Source: JAAUTS01 sp034440395
Lineage (GTDB): Bacteria > Verrucomicrobiota > Verrucomicrobiia > Methylacidiphilales > JAAUTS01
NCBI GenBank assembly: GCA_034440395.1
Contig: JAWXBW010000064.1
Location: forward strand, 1-64,000
Direction of reading: 5' to 3'
DNA length: 64,000 bases
Below the pieces are notes generated by a model. That model saw nothing but the letters and a program-made list of their open reading frames with translations. It had not been told where the DNA came from and searched no databases. A program made the translations under genes and the position numbers. Every line of letters starts with the position of its first letter. Within the stretch, counting starts at the first letter, position 1. Positions 17,527 to 25,689 of the stretch are shown here, piece by piece.

Positions 17527-18255
17527 ATGAAACACATACTAGTTCTAGGCGCCACCTCAGCCATGGCTCAATCTCTTTGCAAGCTCTATGCAGTTTCGGG
17601 TTCACACTTTTATCTGTTAGGCCGTAATGAACAAAGGCTAAACATCGTGGCCGCAGACTTACTCGTGCATGGGGCGCAAGCGGTTGAAGTTAGGGTGGTT
17701 GATTCGTTTCCCCAATTAAAAGCAGCGGCCGAAGAGGCCTGTCAGCAAGCAGATGGATTAGATTTATTCTTAGCAGCTCAAGGGTCATTGCCTTCACAAG
17801 AAATAGTGGAAAAATCTGGTGAATCAGTCAGTGAACTTTTTCACGCTAATGCGGTGCAAATCATGGATGCGTGTCTTTGTGTAGCCTCTTTTTTTGAAGC
17901 TCAAGGGCACGGAACCTGTGTGGTAATAGGCTCTGTGGCAGGAGATCGTGGTCGTCGTAGCAACTATCTTTACGGTGCATCAAAGGCTGCACTAGAAGTT
18001 TTTTGTGATGGATTGCGTCAACGACTTGAACCTAATTGTTCGTTAGTTTTTATCAAGCCAGGTCCCGTTGATACGCCCATGACATCCCATTTAAAGAAGG
18101 GGGCACTGTTCAGCACCTCCGAAAAAGTGGCTAAAGATATTCTCAGCGGAATTGAGCGAGGCAGTGCTGTTGTTTACACGCCTTCTTATTGGAAATGGAT
18201 CATGCTCGTGATTAAGCTTCTACCTGATAGCGTAGTAAAACGACTACGTGCTTGA
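17527..18255 (+). CDS. dprE2: Decaprenylphosphoryl-2-keto-ribose reductase-like SDR (DprE2-like)
   Basis: A 242-residue short-chain dehydrogenase. The N-terminal GATSAMAQ is the nucleotide-binding turn, and the catalytic residues are Ser in VIGSVAG with YGASK. The segment GDRGRRSNYLYGASKAALEV resembles mycobacterial DprE2, including the Arg-Arg-x-Asn before the catalytic Tyr. In partnership with DprE1 it would reduce the 2'-keto intermediate with NAD(P)H to give a polyprenyl-phosphoryl arabinose. The generic SDR fold alone would not prove this; the position directly after dprE1 does most of the work. It overlaps the following large membrane protein gene. Confidence 0.8.
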   Translation: MKHILVLGATSAMAQSLCKLYAVSGSHFYLLGRNEQRLNIVAADLLVHGAQAVEVRVVDSFPQLKAAAEEACQQADGLDLFLAAQGSLPSQEIVEKSGESVSELFHANAVQIMDACLCVASFFEAQGHGTCVVIGSVAGDRGRRSNYLYGASKAALEVFCDGLRQRLEPNCSLVFIKPGPVDTPMTSHLKKGALFSTSEKVAKDILSGIERGSAVVYTPSYWKWIMLVIKLLPDSVVKRLRA

Positions 18256-21200
18256 ACAACCACACAGCTCTGACAATCTCTACTATCTTGAAACTCGAGC
18301 CGACACAACTTCCTGAGCAGCACGACCCCATCAAAAAAAGCACTCGCTGGTTGTTGATCCTCATTCTATGCCTCGGAGCATTACCACGTTTTATGTGGTC
18401 AGATTGGGACGATTTTAAGGGTCAACATCCTGACGAGCGACATATCATGATGTGTACGAGCAGCCTAGCTTGGCCCCAGTCTATTGGTCAGTTTCTCAAT
18501 GAATCAGCATCCCCGTTAAATCCGCGCAATCGTGGAGCACATTATTTCGCTTATGGAACCTTACCTAGCACCATGCTGAAGGGTCTGACAGAACTTGGCA
18601 CGGTGCGGGACGGGCTGCAAGTAGCTAAGTTATCGCGTGGTTTCTCGGCCTTTGCGGATACCTGCGTAATTGGCCTTGTATTCTTACTAGCATGGACGCT
18701 GTATCGTCGAGCATCCGTCGCTTTACTGGCCGCAGCTTTTTACGCTATGTGTGTACTGCCGATTCAACACGCTCATTTTTTCGTAGTAGATCCGTTTGCA
18801 AATTTCTTTGTGACCTTAGCCCTGATTTTTCTGGCTCGAGCGTGGCGCAGTGGGGGATGGAAAGACTATGCCGCAACAGGTGTAGCTCTAGGCTTAGCTA
18901 TCAGTTGTAAAATCTCAGTTGCCACTATGGGATTACCCGTGGCACTCGTCGCTCTCATTCCATTAGTGGGAGAAAAGCACAGAATTTCTCAACGTCTTCT
19001 CACAGCGATTTTTCGCACAGCCGTTTTTTCCCTAGCGACAATCATTACGGTTAGATTCGCTTTGCCCGATGCTTTCTCTGGCTTTTGGCCGTGGCAACTT
19101 GCACCACGTTGGGTGGCTAACATGCGAGAGGTTGTCAGTATAAGTACAGGTGTCATTGATATTTTTTTCACGCGTCAGTTCTACAACCGCATTCCCCTAC
19201 TCTGGCCTTGGTGGAACATGGTGGCGTGGGGAATGGGGTTAGCACTTGGTCTGGCTGCGTGGGCAGGTTGGTTGAAGGCACTTTGGCAAATCATCACGAA
19301 GCGCATCTGGGCCCATAGCGTTTTAGTGCTTTGGGTGGCGGTAGTATTTTTTCATATGGGCTTTACCTACCAATCAACCCTACGTTACTTCCTCCCCATT
19401 TACGCACCCCTTTGTATTTTAGCAGCAGTTTTTCTTCTGCCGCGCACCTTCACTTACCTGAGTTTTTTGCGAAAAGGACTCGTCCTGAGTGTTTTCTTTT
19501 TTACGCTAGCTTGGGCTTTTGCGTTTCTAGCTATTTATCAAAAACCCATGACGAGAATCGAAGCCTCGAATTGGATTTATGACAACATCCCCAAAGGCAG
19601 CTCGCTTGCTTGCGAGCATTGGGATGACACGATTCCCTTACCTTTCAATGCAGAACGAACTTCTGAATTTTATCAATACGTCGAGATGCCGCTTTACGTG
19701 GTGGATAATCCAGAGAAGCGAGGTCAGCTCTTAGAGAAGTTAAAGAGCGCAGATTATATTATTCTAGCGAGCCAGAAATTACGGGATTCGATTCCACGTA
19801 TGCCGCACCGCTACCCCTTGACCATACGTTACTATGAGTGGCTAGAGGATGGCACCCTAGGTTTTGATAAAGTCGCAGAATTTACCCGCCCCATGATTTT
19901 TTTAGGCTTACCAATCTCAACGCGAAGTGCGGAAGAAGCCTTCAGCGTTTACGATCATCCGCCCGTGGTCATTTTCAAAAAAACAGAACGCTACGACCCC
20001 CAGAAAGTGGTCGATCTTTTCAATGCCGTTTCTTTAGATGGCGTAACGGACACTCGCGAGCCAGCGGAAGAATTTAAAGAGCTTCCGATAGAAAAAGTTG
20101 TTAAGAACAACCAAGAGGTAGCCAAGGCAGAACCTAGCGTCTTGCTTAAGCCAGCACGCTGGGCCGCAGCTCAAAATGAAGGGACATGGAGAGACTTCTT
20201 TGATCGAAACTCCTTCTCAGTTCGCTATCCCGTAATTGTCTGGGTGCTACAACTCATACTTTTACAATGGATAGGCTGGGTCTGTTTAGCTCCACTGCTA
20301 AAATGTTTGCCTGACCGTGGAGCGGCTCTTGCCCGACCCCTCGCCATACTTATTCCTTGCTGGATCCTGTGGCTTTTAGCTAGCTCTGGCATCATGAAAA
20401 ACCAGCCGGCAACGTATTGGCTTATTCTATCTTTTTTTATTTTAATCACGGCCAGGATCACATGGGTGAATCGTCGCGAGTGGAAAAATAAGTTTAAAAT
20501 CACGGGAAACGAGGGCTTAGCGGTGGAAGGAGTTTTCTGGCTTGGTTTTACCCTCTTTCTCTGTATCCGTTCTTTAAACCCCGACGTATGGCACCACTCT
20601 TGGGGTGGGGAAAAGCCCATGGAGATGACCTTTCTTTATGGCGTGATTAAATCAGACCATTTTCCGCCCATGAATCCTTGGTATGCGGGTGGCTTTATTA
20701 ATTATTACTATTTCGGATTTGTTCTATGCGGAACTTTAATTAAGAGTTTGGGAATTTTACCTGAAGTGGGCTTTAACTTATGCCTAGCAACTTTTTTTGG
20801 GATGGCTTGTGCGGCCACCATGTCTTTTGCCCGAGCATTTCGACCACAAAATTCCCGGCTAGTGGCATTTGCCGCTACGGCCTTTGTCATGCTAATCGGT
20901 AACTTGTTCCAAATCCGGTTCATCTGGAATCGGCTTCAGCTTCTAGGAGCACCAGATCATGACCTGACTTTTCCCATCGTCTCTGATCTAATCCGTGCTG
21001 GTTACGGATTATTTCATGTTGCTGGCGAGGCCACGCTAGGCAACTACCCAGCTGATCTATACTGGGTAGCAGCTCGTGCGATCACGGGGGAAGATGTTGC
21101 CCCAGTTACGGAGTTTCCCTACTGGAGTTTTCTCTACGGTGATTTGCATCCGCATCTCATAGCACTTCCCTACACACTTTGTCTGTTAGGTCTTCTTGTG

Positions 21201-22628
21201 GCGTGGATTCGCTGTGACTCTTTTAAAATTCGTGCCGCCCTTTTCTTCCTTCTGGCCCTGATTTTAGGCTTTTTTTGGCCAACCAACACATGGGATTGGC
21301 CGACCTACGGAGCTTTGACTGGACTTACGCTTTTCTTAGTTAGTTGGAAACGGGAAGGTTCTACCTTAGTCGGTTTTGGGAAAGCGTTAGTGAAGTCGGT
21401 AGCTCTTTTTTTAATAATGCTAGCTGTCGGTTATGCTGCGTTTTATCCTTTCCACCAACATTATGTGGCAGGCTACGGATCCTTTGAGCTGTGGAGAGGG
21501 TCACGCACTTCAATGCGTGACTACCTTTTTATTTACGGTTTCTTTCTTTTTATACTAGGCTCCGTCTTAGTGGTGGCTTGGAATCAGCGGGAGCTTCCAT
21601 TTACGCGTGGGTTAAAACTCTGGGAAATCATTACGCAACGTGGTTTGAAGAGCCCGCAACACAGATATTTTTGGCGCTTAGTCCGCTTAGGTCTGACTAG
21701 GCCAGCTAGTATTTTTGGAGCATTCTTTACGTTGACGCTTTTCATTTTAACATTGATTACGTTGGCACTCTCTTTTCTCCCAGCACTACTCCTATTAGGT
21801 TTGCTGGTCTCCATCTACTTGGTGTGGCACTATCGCCGTGATCCGCTTCAAGCTATCCTACCTTGCCTCACTAGCGTAGCTTTTACGTTAAGCCTCTTTG
21901 TGGAGTATGTTGTTCTGGTAGGGGATATTGGACGAATGAACACCGTTTTTAAATTCTACTATCAGGTCTGGGTTTGCTTTGCCTTAGCCTCTGCCTTGGC
22001 CTTACCTAAGGCTATGACTTATTGGGGCTCCTGTGTGAAGCCTCTACGGAATTTGTGGTTTGGATGTTTCGGAATTCTTCTACTGTTGGCTCTACTTTTC
22101 CCAATTTTGGGCACTCCCGCAAAAATAGCTGATCGTTTTGTTAGCACAGCCCCGACGCTAGATGGTTTAGTCTTTGCGGAGAAGGGCGTGTATGTAATGG
22201 ATGGCAAAAAAATCCACCTACAGCCTGACCTCTTGGCCATCCGCTGGCTGCAAGATAACATCAAAGGATCGCCTGTTATTCTGGAGATGAATACGGGTGC
22301 GTTTCTTTATTCGTGGGGTTCCCGATTCTCTATTCATACGGGACTTCCCTCTCTAGTTGGCTGGGGTTGGCATCAACGCCAGCAACAGGCGGGACTAAGA
22401 AAAAATTTAGTCGAGGAAAGGATCAGTGCCACTCAGACGATTTACCGCACTTCCAACATCGAAGAAGCCCGCAACTTAATAAATTTCTATGGAGTTAATC
22501 TAATCATCATCGGCGAGTTAGAGCGGATTTTTGGAACCCCTGAAGGTATTGCTAAATTTGATCACATGGGCTTTACAAAAATCTACAACCACATGGGCGT
22601 AACTATTTATAAGGTTCCTCAGAAATAA
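18252..22628 (+). CDS. Very large polytopic GT-C-like glycosyltransferase with DUF2298 domain
   Basis: A 1458-residue membrane protein in two halves. Residues 1 to about 440 carry many hydrophobic helices and, just after the first, FKGQHPDERH, a position where GT-C (ArnT/PMT-type) enzymes keep acidic catalytic residues. A soluble stretch spans about 440-640. A second polytopic block then holds the DUF2298 signature (WYAGGFINYYYFGFVLCG and FPYWSFLYGDLHPHLIALPY), known mainly from Chloroflexi and archaea. GT-C enzymes use polyprenyl-phosphate sugars, which fits the three donor-making genes upstream; the sugar and acceptor are unknown. The start is a TTG whose last two bases belong to the previous stop; no better in-frame start precedes the first helix. 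Confidence 0.75.
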   Translation: MNNHTALTISTILKLEPTQLPEQHDPIKKSTRWLLILILCLGALPRFMWSDWDDFKGQHPDERHIMMCTSSLAWPQSIGQFLNESASPLNPRNRGAHYFAYGTLPSTMLKGLTELGTVRDGLQVAKLSRGFSAFADTCVIGLVFLLAWTLYRRASVALLAAAFYAMCVLPIQHAHFFVVDPFANFFVTLALIFLARAWRSGGWKDYAATGVALGLAISCKISVATMGLPVALVALIPLVGEKHRISQRLLTAIFRTAVFSLATIITVRFALPDAFSGFWPWQLAPRWVANMREVVSISTGVIDIFFTRQFYNRIPLLWPWWNMVAWGMGLALGLAAWAGWLKALWQIITKRIWAHSVLVLWVAVVFFHMGFTYQSTLRYFLPIYAPLCILAAVFLLPRTFTYLSFLRKGLVLSVFFFTLAWAFAFLAIYQKPMTRIEASNWIYDNIPKGSSLACEHWDDTIPLPFNAERTSEFYQYVEMPLYVVDNPEKRGQLLEKLKSADYIILASQKLRDSIPRMPHRYPLTIRYYEWLEDGTLGFDKVAEFTRPMIFLGLPISTRSAEEAFSVYDHPPVVIFKKTERYDPQKVVDLFNAVSLDGVTDTREPAEEFKELPIEKVVKNNQEVAKAEPSVLLKPARWAAAQNEGTWRDFFDRNSFSVRYPVIVWVLQLILLQWIGWVCLAPLLKCLPDRGAALARPLAILIPCWILWLLASSGIMKNQPATYWLILSFFILITARITWVNRREWKNKFKITGNEGLAVEGVFWLGFTLFLCIRSLNPDVWHHSWGGEKPMEMTFLYGVIKSDHFPPMNPWYAGGFINYYYFGFVLCGTLIKSLGILPEVGFNLCLATFFGMACAATMSFARAFRPQNSRLVAFAATAFVMLIGNLFQIRFIWNRLQLLGAPDHDLTFPIVSDLIRAGYGLFHVAGEATLGNYPADLYWVAARAITGEDVAPVTEFPYWSFLYGDLHPHLIALPYTLCLLGLLVAWIRCDSFKIRAALFFLLALILGFFWPTNTWDWPTYGALTGLTLFLVSWKREGSTLVGFGKALVKSVALFLIMLAVGYAAFYPFHQHYVAGYGSFELWRGSRTSMRDYLFIYGFFLFILGSVLVVAWNQRELPFTRGLKLWEIITQRGLKSPQHRYFWRLVRLGLTRPASIFGAFFTLTLFILTLITLALSFLPALLLLGLLVSIYLVWHYRRDPLQAILPCLTSVAFTLSLFVEYVVLVGDIGRMNTVFKFYYQVWVCFALASALALPKAMTYWGSCVKPLRNLWFGCFGILLLLALLFPILGTPAKIADRFVSTAPTLDGLVFAEKGVYVMDGKKIHLQPDLLAIRWLQDNIKGSPVILEMNTGAFLYSWGSRFSIHTGLPSLVGWGWHQRQQQAGLRKNLVEERISATQTIYRTSNIEEARNLINFYGVNLIIIGELERIFGTPEGIAKFDHMGFTKIYNHMGVTIYKVPQK

Positions 22629-22685
22629 TCGGGATGGCCTAAACGCAGATTTGACCTGCTCAAGATTAATGGGCACCTTTTAAAA

Positions 22686-23552
22686 GTGTTATTACATGAC
22701 TCCTACTTAGCCGCGCGTGCTGTGACCAGACATCACGCTAAGAGTTTTTATTTTTCATCGTTTACGCTACCTAAAATCAAACGAGAAAGAGCCTTTGCGG
22801 TTTATGCCTTCTGCCGCTACATGGACGATGTGGTGGACTGTGCTGTCTTAAAAAACGAGATTGCCCCTGCGCTGAAGAATCTCCGAGATTTAACGGCACG
22901 AATCTTTATTGGCCAAGCCACACAGCAGGATTATCAAGAACATCCTTGGCTGGCGGCCTTCTTAGATACTTGCAAAGCCTGCGACATTTCAGAAAATTTT
23001 TTCCAAGATCTTTTAGCAGGCGTGGAGATGGATCAGGGTAAAGTTCGTTTGCAAACATGGGTAGAGTTGGATCGCTACTGCTATCTCGTAGCCGGTGTCG
23101 TGGGCTTGATGATGACGCGCGTCTTTGGATTCAAAGATCGTGCTCACGAACTACAGGCTTTGCAGTTAGGGACGGCTATGCAGTTGACCAATATTCTGCG
23201 TGATGTGGCGGAAGATTTACGTATGGATCGGATTTATTTACCAGCCGAAGAGTTGGAGAGTTATGGTATTACGGAACTTGAGCTAAAAGCAGGCCGATAT
23301 CCTGAGCGCTGGCCTGAGTTCATGCGATTTCAAGTTGCGCGGGCACGAGAGTACTACACCCAAGCGGAGTCTGGTATCCGTGCGTTGCCTGATGATGGTT
23401 CACAAAAGACAGTTTGGCTCATGCGTAAAATCTACTCAGGCATTTTAGAAGAAATTGAAAAGGTTCAGTATCAAGTTTTGCGTGGCAGAGTTTATGTCTC
23501 ACTATCAAGGAAATGTTGCATCGCCTTGCAGGTGATAGTAGGCGTGCGCTGA
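22686..23552 (+). CDS. Phytoene/squalene synthase family enzyme (CrtB-like)
   Basis: A 288-residue trans-isoprenyl diphosphate condensing enzyme. Both Mg-binding aspartate motifs are present: YMDDVVD near residue 55 and RDVAEDLRMDRIYLP near 180. QLGTAMQLTNILRD is also typical. It condenses two prenyl diphosphates head to head, giving phytoene, dehydrosqualene or presqualene. The sequence resembles CrtB/CrtM more than the HpnC and HpnD proteins encoded elsewhere in this window, but substrate choice cannot be read from sequence. The start is GTG. With the acyltransferase and glycosyltransferase that follow it suggests a glycosyl-acyl carotenoid pathway; no desaturase is adjacent. Confidence 0.85.
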   Translation: MLLHDSYLAARAVTRHHAKSFYFSSFTLPKIKRERAFAVYAFCRYMDDVVDCAVLKNEIAPALKNLRDLTARIFIGQATQQDYQEHPWLAAFLDTCKACDISENFFQDLLAGVEMDQGKVRLQTWVELDRYCYLVAGVVGLMMTRVFGFKDRAHELQALQLGTAMQLTNILRDVAEDLRMDRIYLPAEELESYGITELELKAGRYPERWPEFMRFQVARAREYYTQAESGIRALPDDGSQKTVWLMRKIYSGILEEIEKVQYQVLRGRVYVSLSRKCCIALQVIVGVR

Positions 23553-23567
23553 CTTCTACAATATTTT

Positions 23568-24305
23568 ATGATTCTAGCTAATAAAAATACATTTCTTGAT
23601 TCTTTGTTGTATCTCTATTTACAAGTAAGTCTTCGTGGTCATTTCACTTCGATAGAGGCGGCCGGTCTGGAACATTTAACAAATCTTAAATCGCCCCAGC
23701 CAGTTATCGCTGTGGCAAATCATACTTGTTGGTGGGACGGGTTAATTGTTTTCTATCTGACACGTTTTTGTTCTGACAGAGAGTATTACTGCATGATGGA
23801 AGAGAAGCAATTGAGGCATTATAAATTCTTTACGTGGATAGGTGCGTTTTCGGTGGATTTAGAGAATGGATTACGAGCCGCCTTGTCTATTCGCTATGCA
23901 GCTAAGTTACTCCGAAAACCTAATGCGTTCTTGTGGATTTTTCCTCAAGGCGAACAAGTGAGTCGTTATGATAAAATACTAGTTAAGCACGGGGTAGACT
24001 ACTTAGCGCGACAAACGAATGATGCCGTAATTCTGCCCGTAGCATTTGCTTATGAGTTTTTCCGCGAGCAGAAGCCTCAGGTGCTTATTCGTTTCGGAAA
24101 ACCTATTCCTGCTATTGAAGTAACTACGCCTAGTCTGCAAGCAGTGCTACAAGACCTAGCTGATACTGCTTTGCTGGATTGTCGTAACGGAAACTTAGAA
24201 GCTTACCAAGTATTGCTTAAGCCGAGACTTTCCATAAATAAGCGATGGGAGTGGTTTTTGTTTTTATTGAGAGGTAAAGCAAGTGAGTTCAATGCTCGCA
24301 ACTAA
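23568..24305 (+). CDS. PlsC-family acyltransferase
   Basis: A 245-residue 1-acylglycerol-phosphate-type acyltransferase. The catalytic HxxxxD motif is NHTCWWD, and the substrate-binding motif is WIFPQGEQ. One or two hydrophobic segments near the N-terminus suggest membrane association. The gene lies 15 bases after the phytoene-synthase-like gene and 18 before a family 2 glycosyltransferase, so an acyl transfer to a glycosylated carotenoid or other isoprenoid is a reasonable guess; a housekeeping role in phospholipid synthesis is the alternative. Confidence 0.8.
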   Translation: MILANKNTFLDSLLYLYLQVSLRGHFTSIEAAGLEHLTNLKSPQPVIAVANHTCWWDGLIVFYLTRFCSDREYYCMMEEKQLRHYKFFTWIGAFSVDLENGLRAALSIRYAAKLLRKPNAFLWIFPQGEQVSRYDKILVKHGVDYLARQTNDAVILPVAFAYEFFREQKPQVLIRFGKPIPAIEVTTPSLQAVLQDLADTALLDCRNGNLEAYQVLLKPRLSINKRWEWFLFLLRGKASEFNARN

Positions 24306-24323
24306 GAATCTACGCTTTTTATT

Positions 24324-25442
24324 ATGATTCTTTATCAATACATAATCAGTGGCTTGGTTCTAATCATTGCCTTTAATTTTATGTTGAACTGTTTCTATTT
24401 TCGTAAACCAAGAAATTGTAAGATAAAGGAACAATCGGAGAATAGTTTTGTTTCTGTTTTAATTCCTGCACGAAATGAGGAAGGACGCATCGGAAAATGC
24501 TTAGAGTCTTTAGTTCAACAACATTACGAGAATTTTGAGATACTCGTATTAAACGATCACTCAAGCGATCAAACAGAATTGCGCATCATACAATGGGCAG
24601 AGAAAGATTCACGAATCCGTCTTATTCAAGGTAAAGAATTACCAGTAGACTGGACTGGCAAAGGTTGGGCCTGCCAGCAATTGGGTGAGCAGGCGCAAGG
24701 AGATTTGTTCTTGTTCACTGATGCGGATACATGGCACAACGAGCAGGCACTGGCTTCGGCGGTCAGTGAGATGCAGACGAGTCGCGCTGATTTAGTCTCT
24801 CTTTGGCCTCGTCAAGTTGCGATCACGTGGTCGGAGATTTTGGTTATTCCCTTTGTCCATGTTTTGTTGCTTTTTTTCCTACCGCACTGGATGCCTGGTA
24901 AGTTCCGCAGCCTCGGGGCTGCTAATGGGCAGTATCTGTTATTTCGTAAAAGTGCGTATAAAAAAATAGGTGGCCACGCCACAGTGAAAGGTCATTTGGT
25001 GGATGACGTGGCTCTAGCGCGAGAGGTCAAAGTGAGGGGACTAAAGTTGCTTAACCTCGACGGCTCTGCACTAGTGAGCTGTCGCATGTATGAGAATGTT
25101 ACACAGCTTTGGGAAGGGTTTACTAAAAATCTACGAGCGGGGTTTGAAGATTCCGTGGCGAGTTTTCTTTTTCTTTTTGCCATCCAGAGTTTCGTTTTAT
25201 GTTTTCCTTTTTTTGCCTTAGCAGGAGTCTTTTGGTTTCCAGAAATACTTCCTTTCGTAGCACTACAATTAACAGTCATCTTTAGCCTAAGAGTTATCTT
25301 GGCATTTAAATGTAAGCAGCCAATCGTTTCATGTTTATTCCACCCCTTCGGTCAGCTTTTCGTTTTAGCCATAGCACTAAACTCATGGATGAAAACAGCG
25401 CGAGGTGGCGTTTCATGGAAGGGAAGGAATTATTCTAGGTAA
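24324..25442 (+). CDS. Family 2 glycosyltransferase (CrtQ-like)
   Basis: A 372-residue membrane-bound inverting glycosyltransferase. An N-terminal helix (residues 3-22) precedes the GT-A domain with VLIPARNEEGRIGKCLESL, the metal-binding DADTW and GHLVDDVALAREVK; two or three hydrophobic helices close the C-terminus. This domain order is shared with the carotenoid glycosyltransferase CrtQ of staphyloxanthin synthesis. The upstream condensing enzyme and acyltransferase are consistent with such a pathway. Substrate identity remains inferred. It is the last gene of the plus-strand run that begins at 14377. Confidence 0.8.
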   Translation: MILYQYIISGLVLIIAFNFMLNCFYFRKPRNCKIKEQSENSFVSVLIPARNEEGRIGKCLESLVQQHYENFEILVLNDHSSDQTELRIIQWAEKDSRIRLIQGKELPVDWTGKGWACQQLGEQAQGDLFLFTDADTWHNEQALASAVSEMQTSRADLVSLWPRQVAITWSEILVIPFVHVLLLFFLPHWMPGKFRSLGAANGQYLLFRKSAYKKIGGHATVKGHLVDDVALAREVKVRGLKLLNLDGSALVSCRMYENVTQLWEGFTKNLRAGFEDSVASFLFLFAIQSFVLCFPFFALAGVFWFPEILPFVALQLTVIFSLRVILAFKCKQPIVSCLFHPFGQLFVLAIALNSWMKTARGGVSWKGRNYSR

Positions 25443-25485
25443 GTATCAAAATCAATCAGTTGCGAATCTAGGGCTTGGGCGTTCC

Positions 25486-25638
25486 CTATGTTATTGATTT
25501 ATTTTGTGGCAACTCGAATCGCCCAGCTAAGATTCTAAGAACGGTAATGTCCTCATCCAGACTATTCCAGCAAAGCGCATAACCATCAACTTCCACTGTT
25601 ATTTTTTGCAATTGTTCATCTGAGGCAGAAGCTAAATT
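25486..25638 (-). pseudogene. Remnant of a DUF2442-family gene
   Basis: The minus strand holds 50 sense codons between a TGA (25641-25639) and a TAG (25488-25486). The translation, with ASDEQLQKITVEVDGYALCW then NSLDEDITVLRILAGRF, matches the C-terminal half of DUF2442 proteins, whose typical ending is 'GyaIHWp.LDEDisv.gLLaG'. There is no start codon and no N-terminal half in this frame, so it is a decayed fragment. DUF2442 proteins often accompany small DUF4160 partners; none is seen here. Confidence 0.6.
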
Positions 25639-25689
25639 TCATGGCAGAGCTATTCTTTTCTACGGAACGAGATTTAGGTAAGGGACGCT

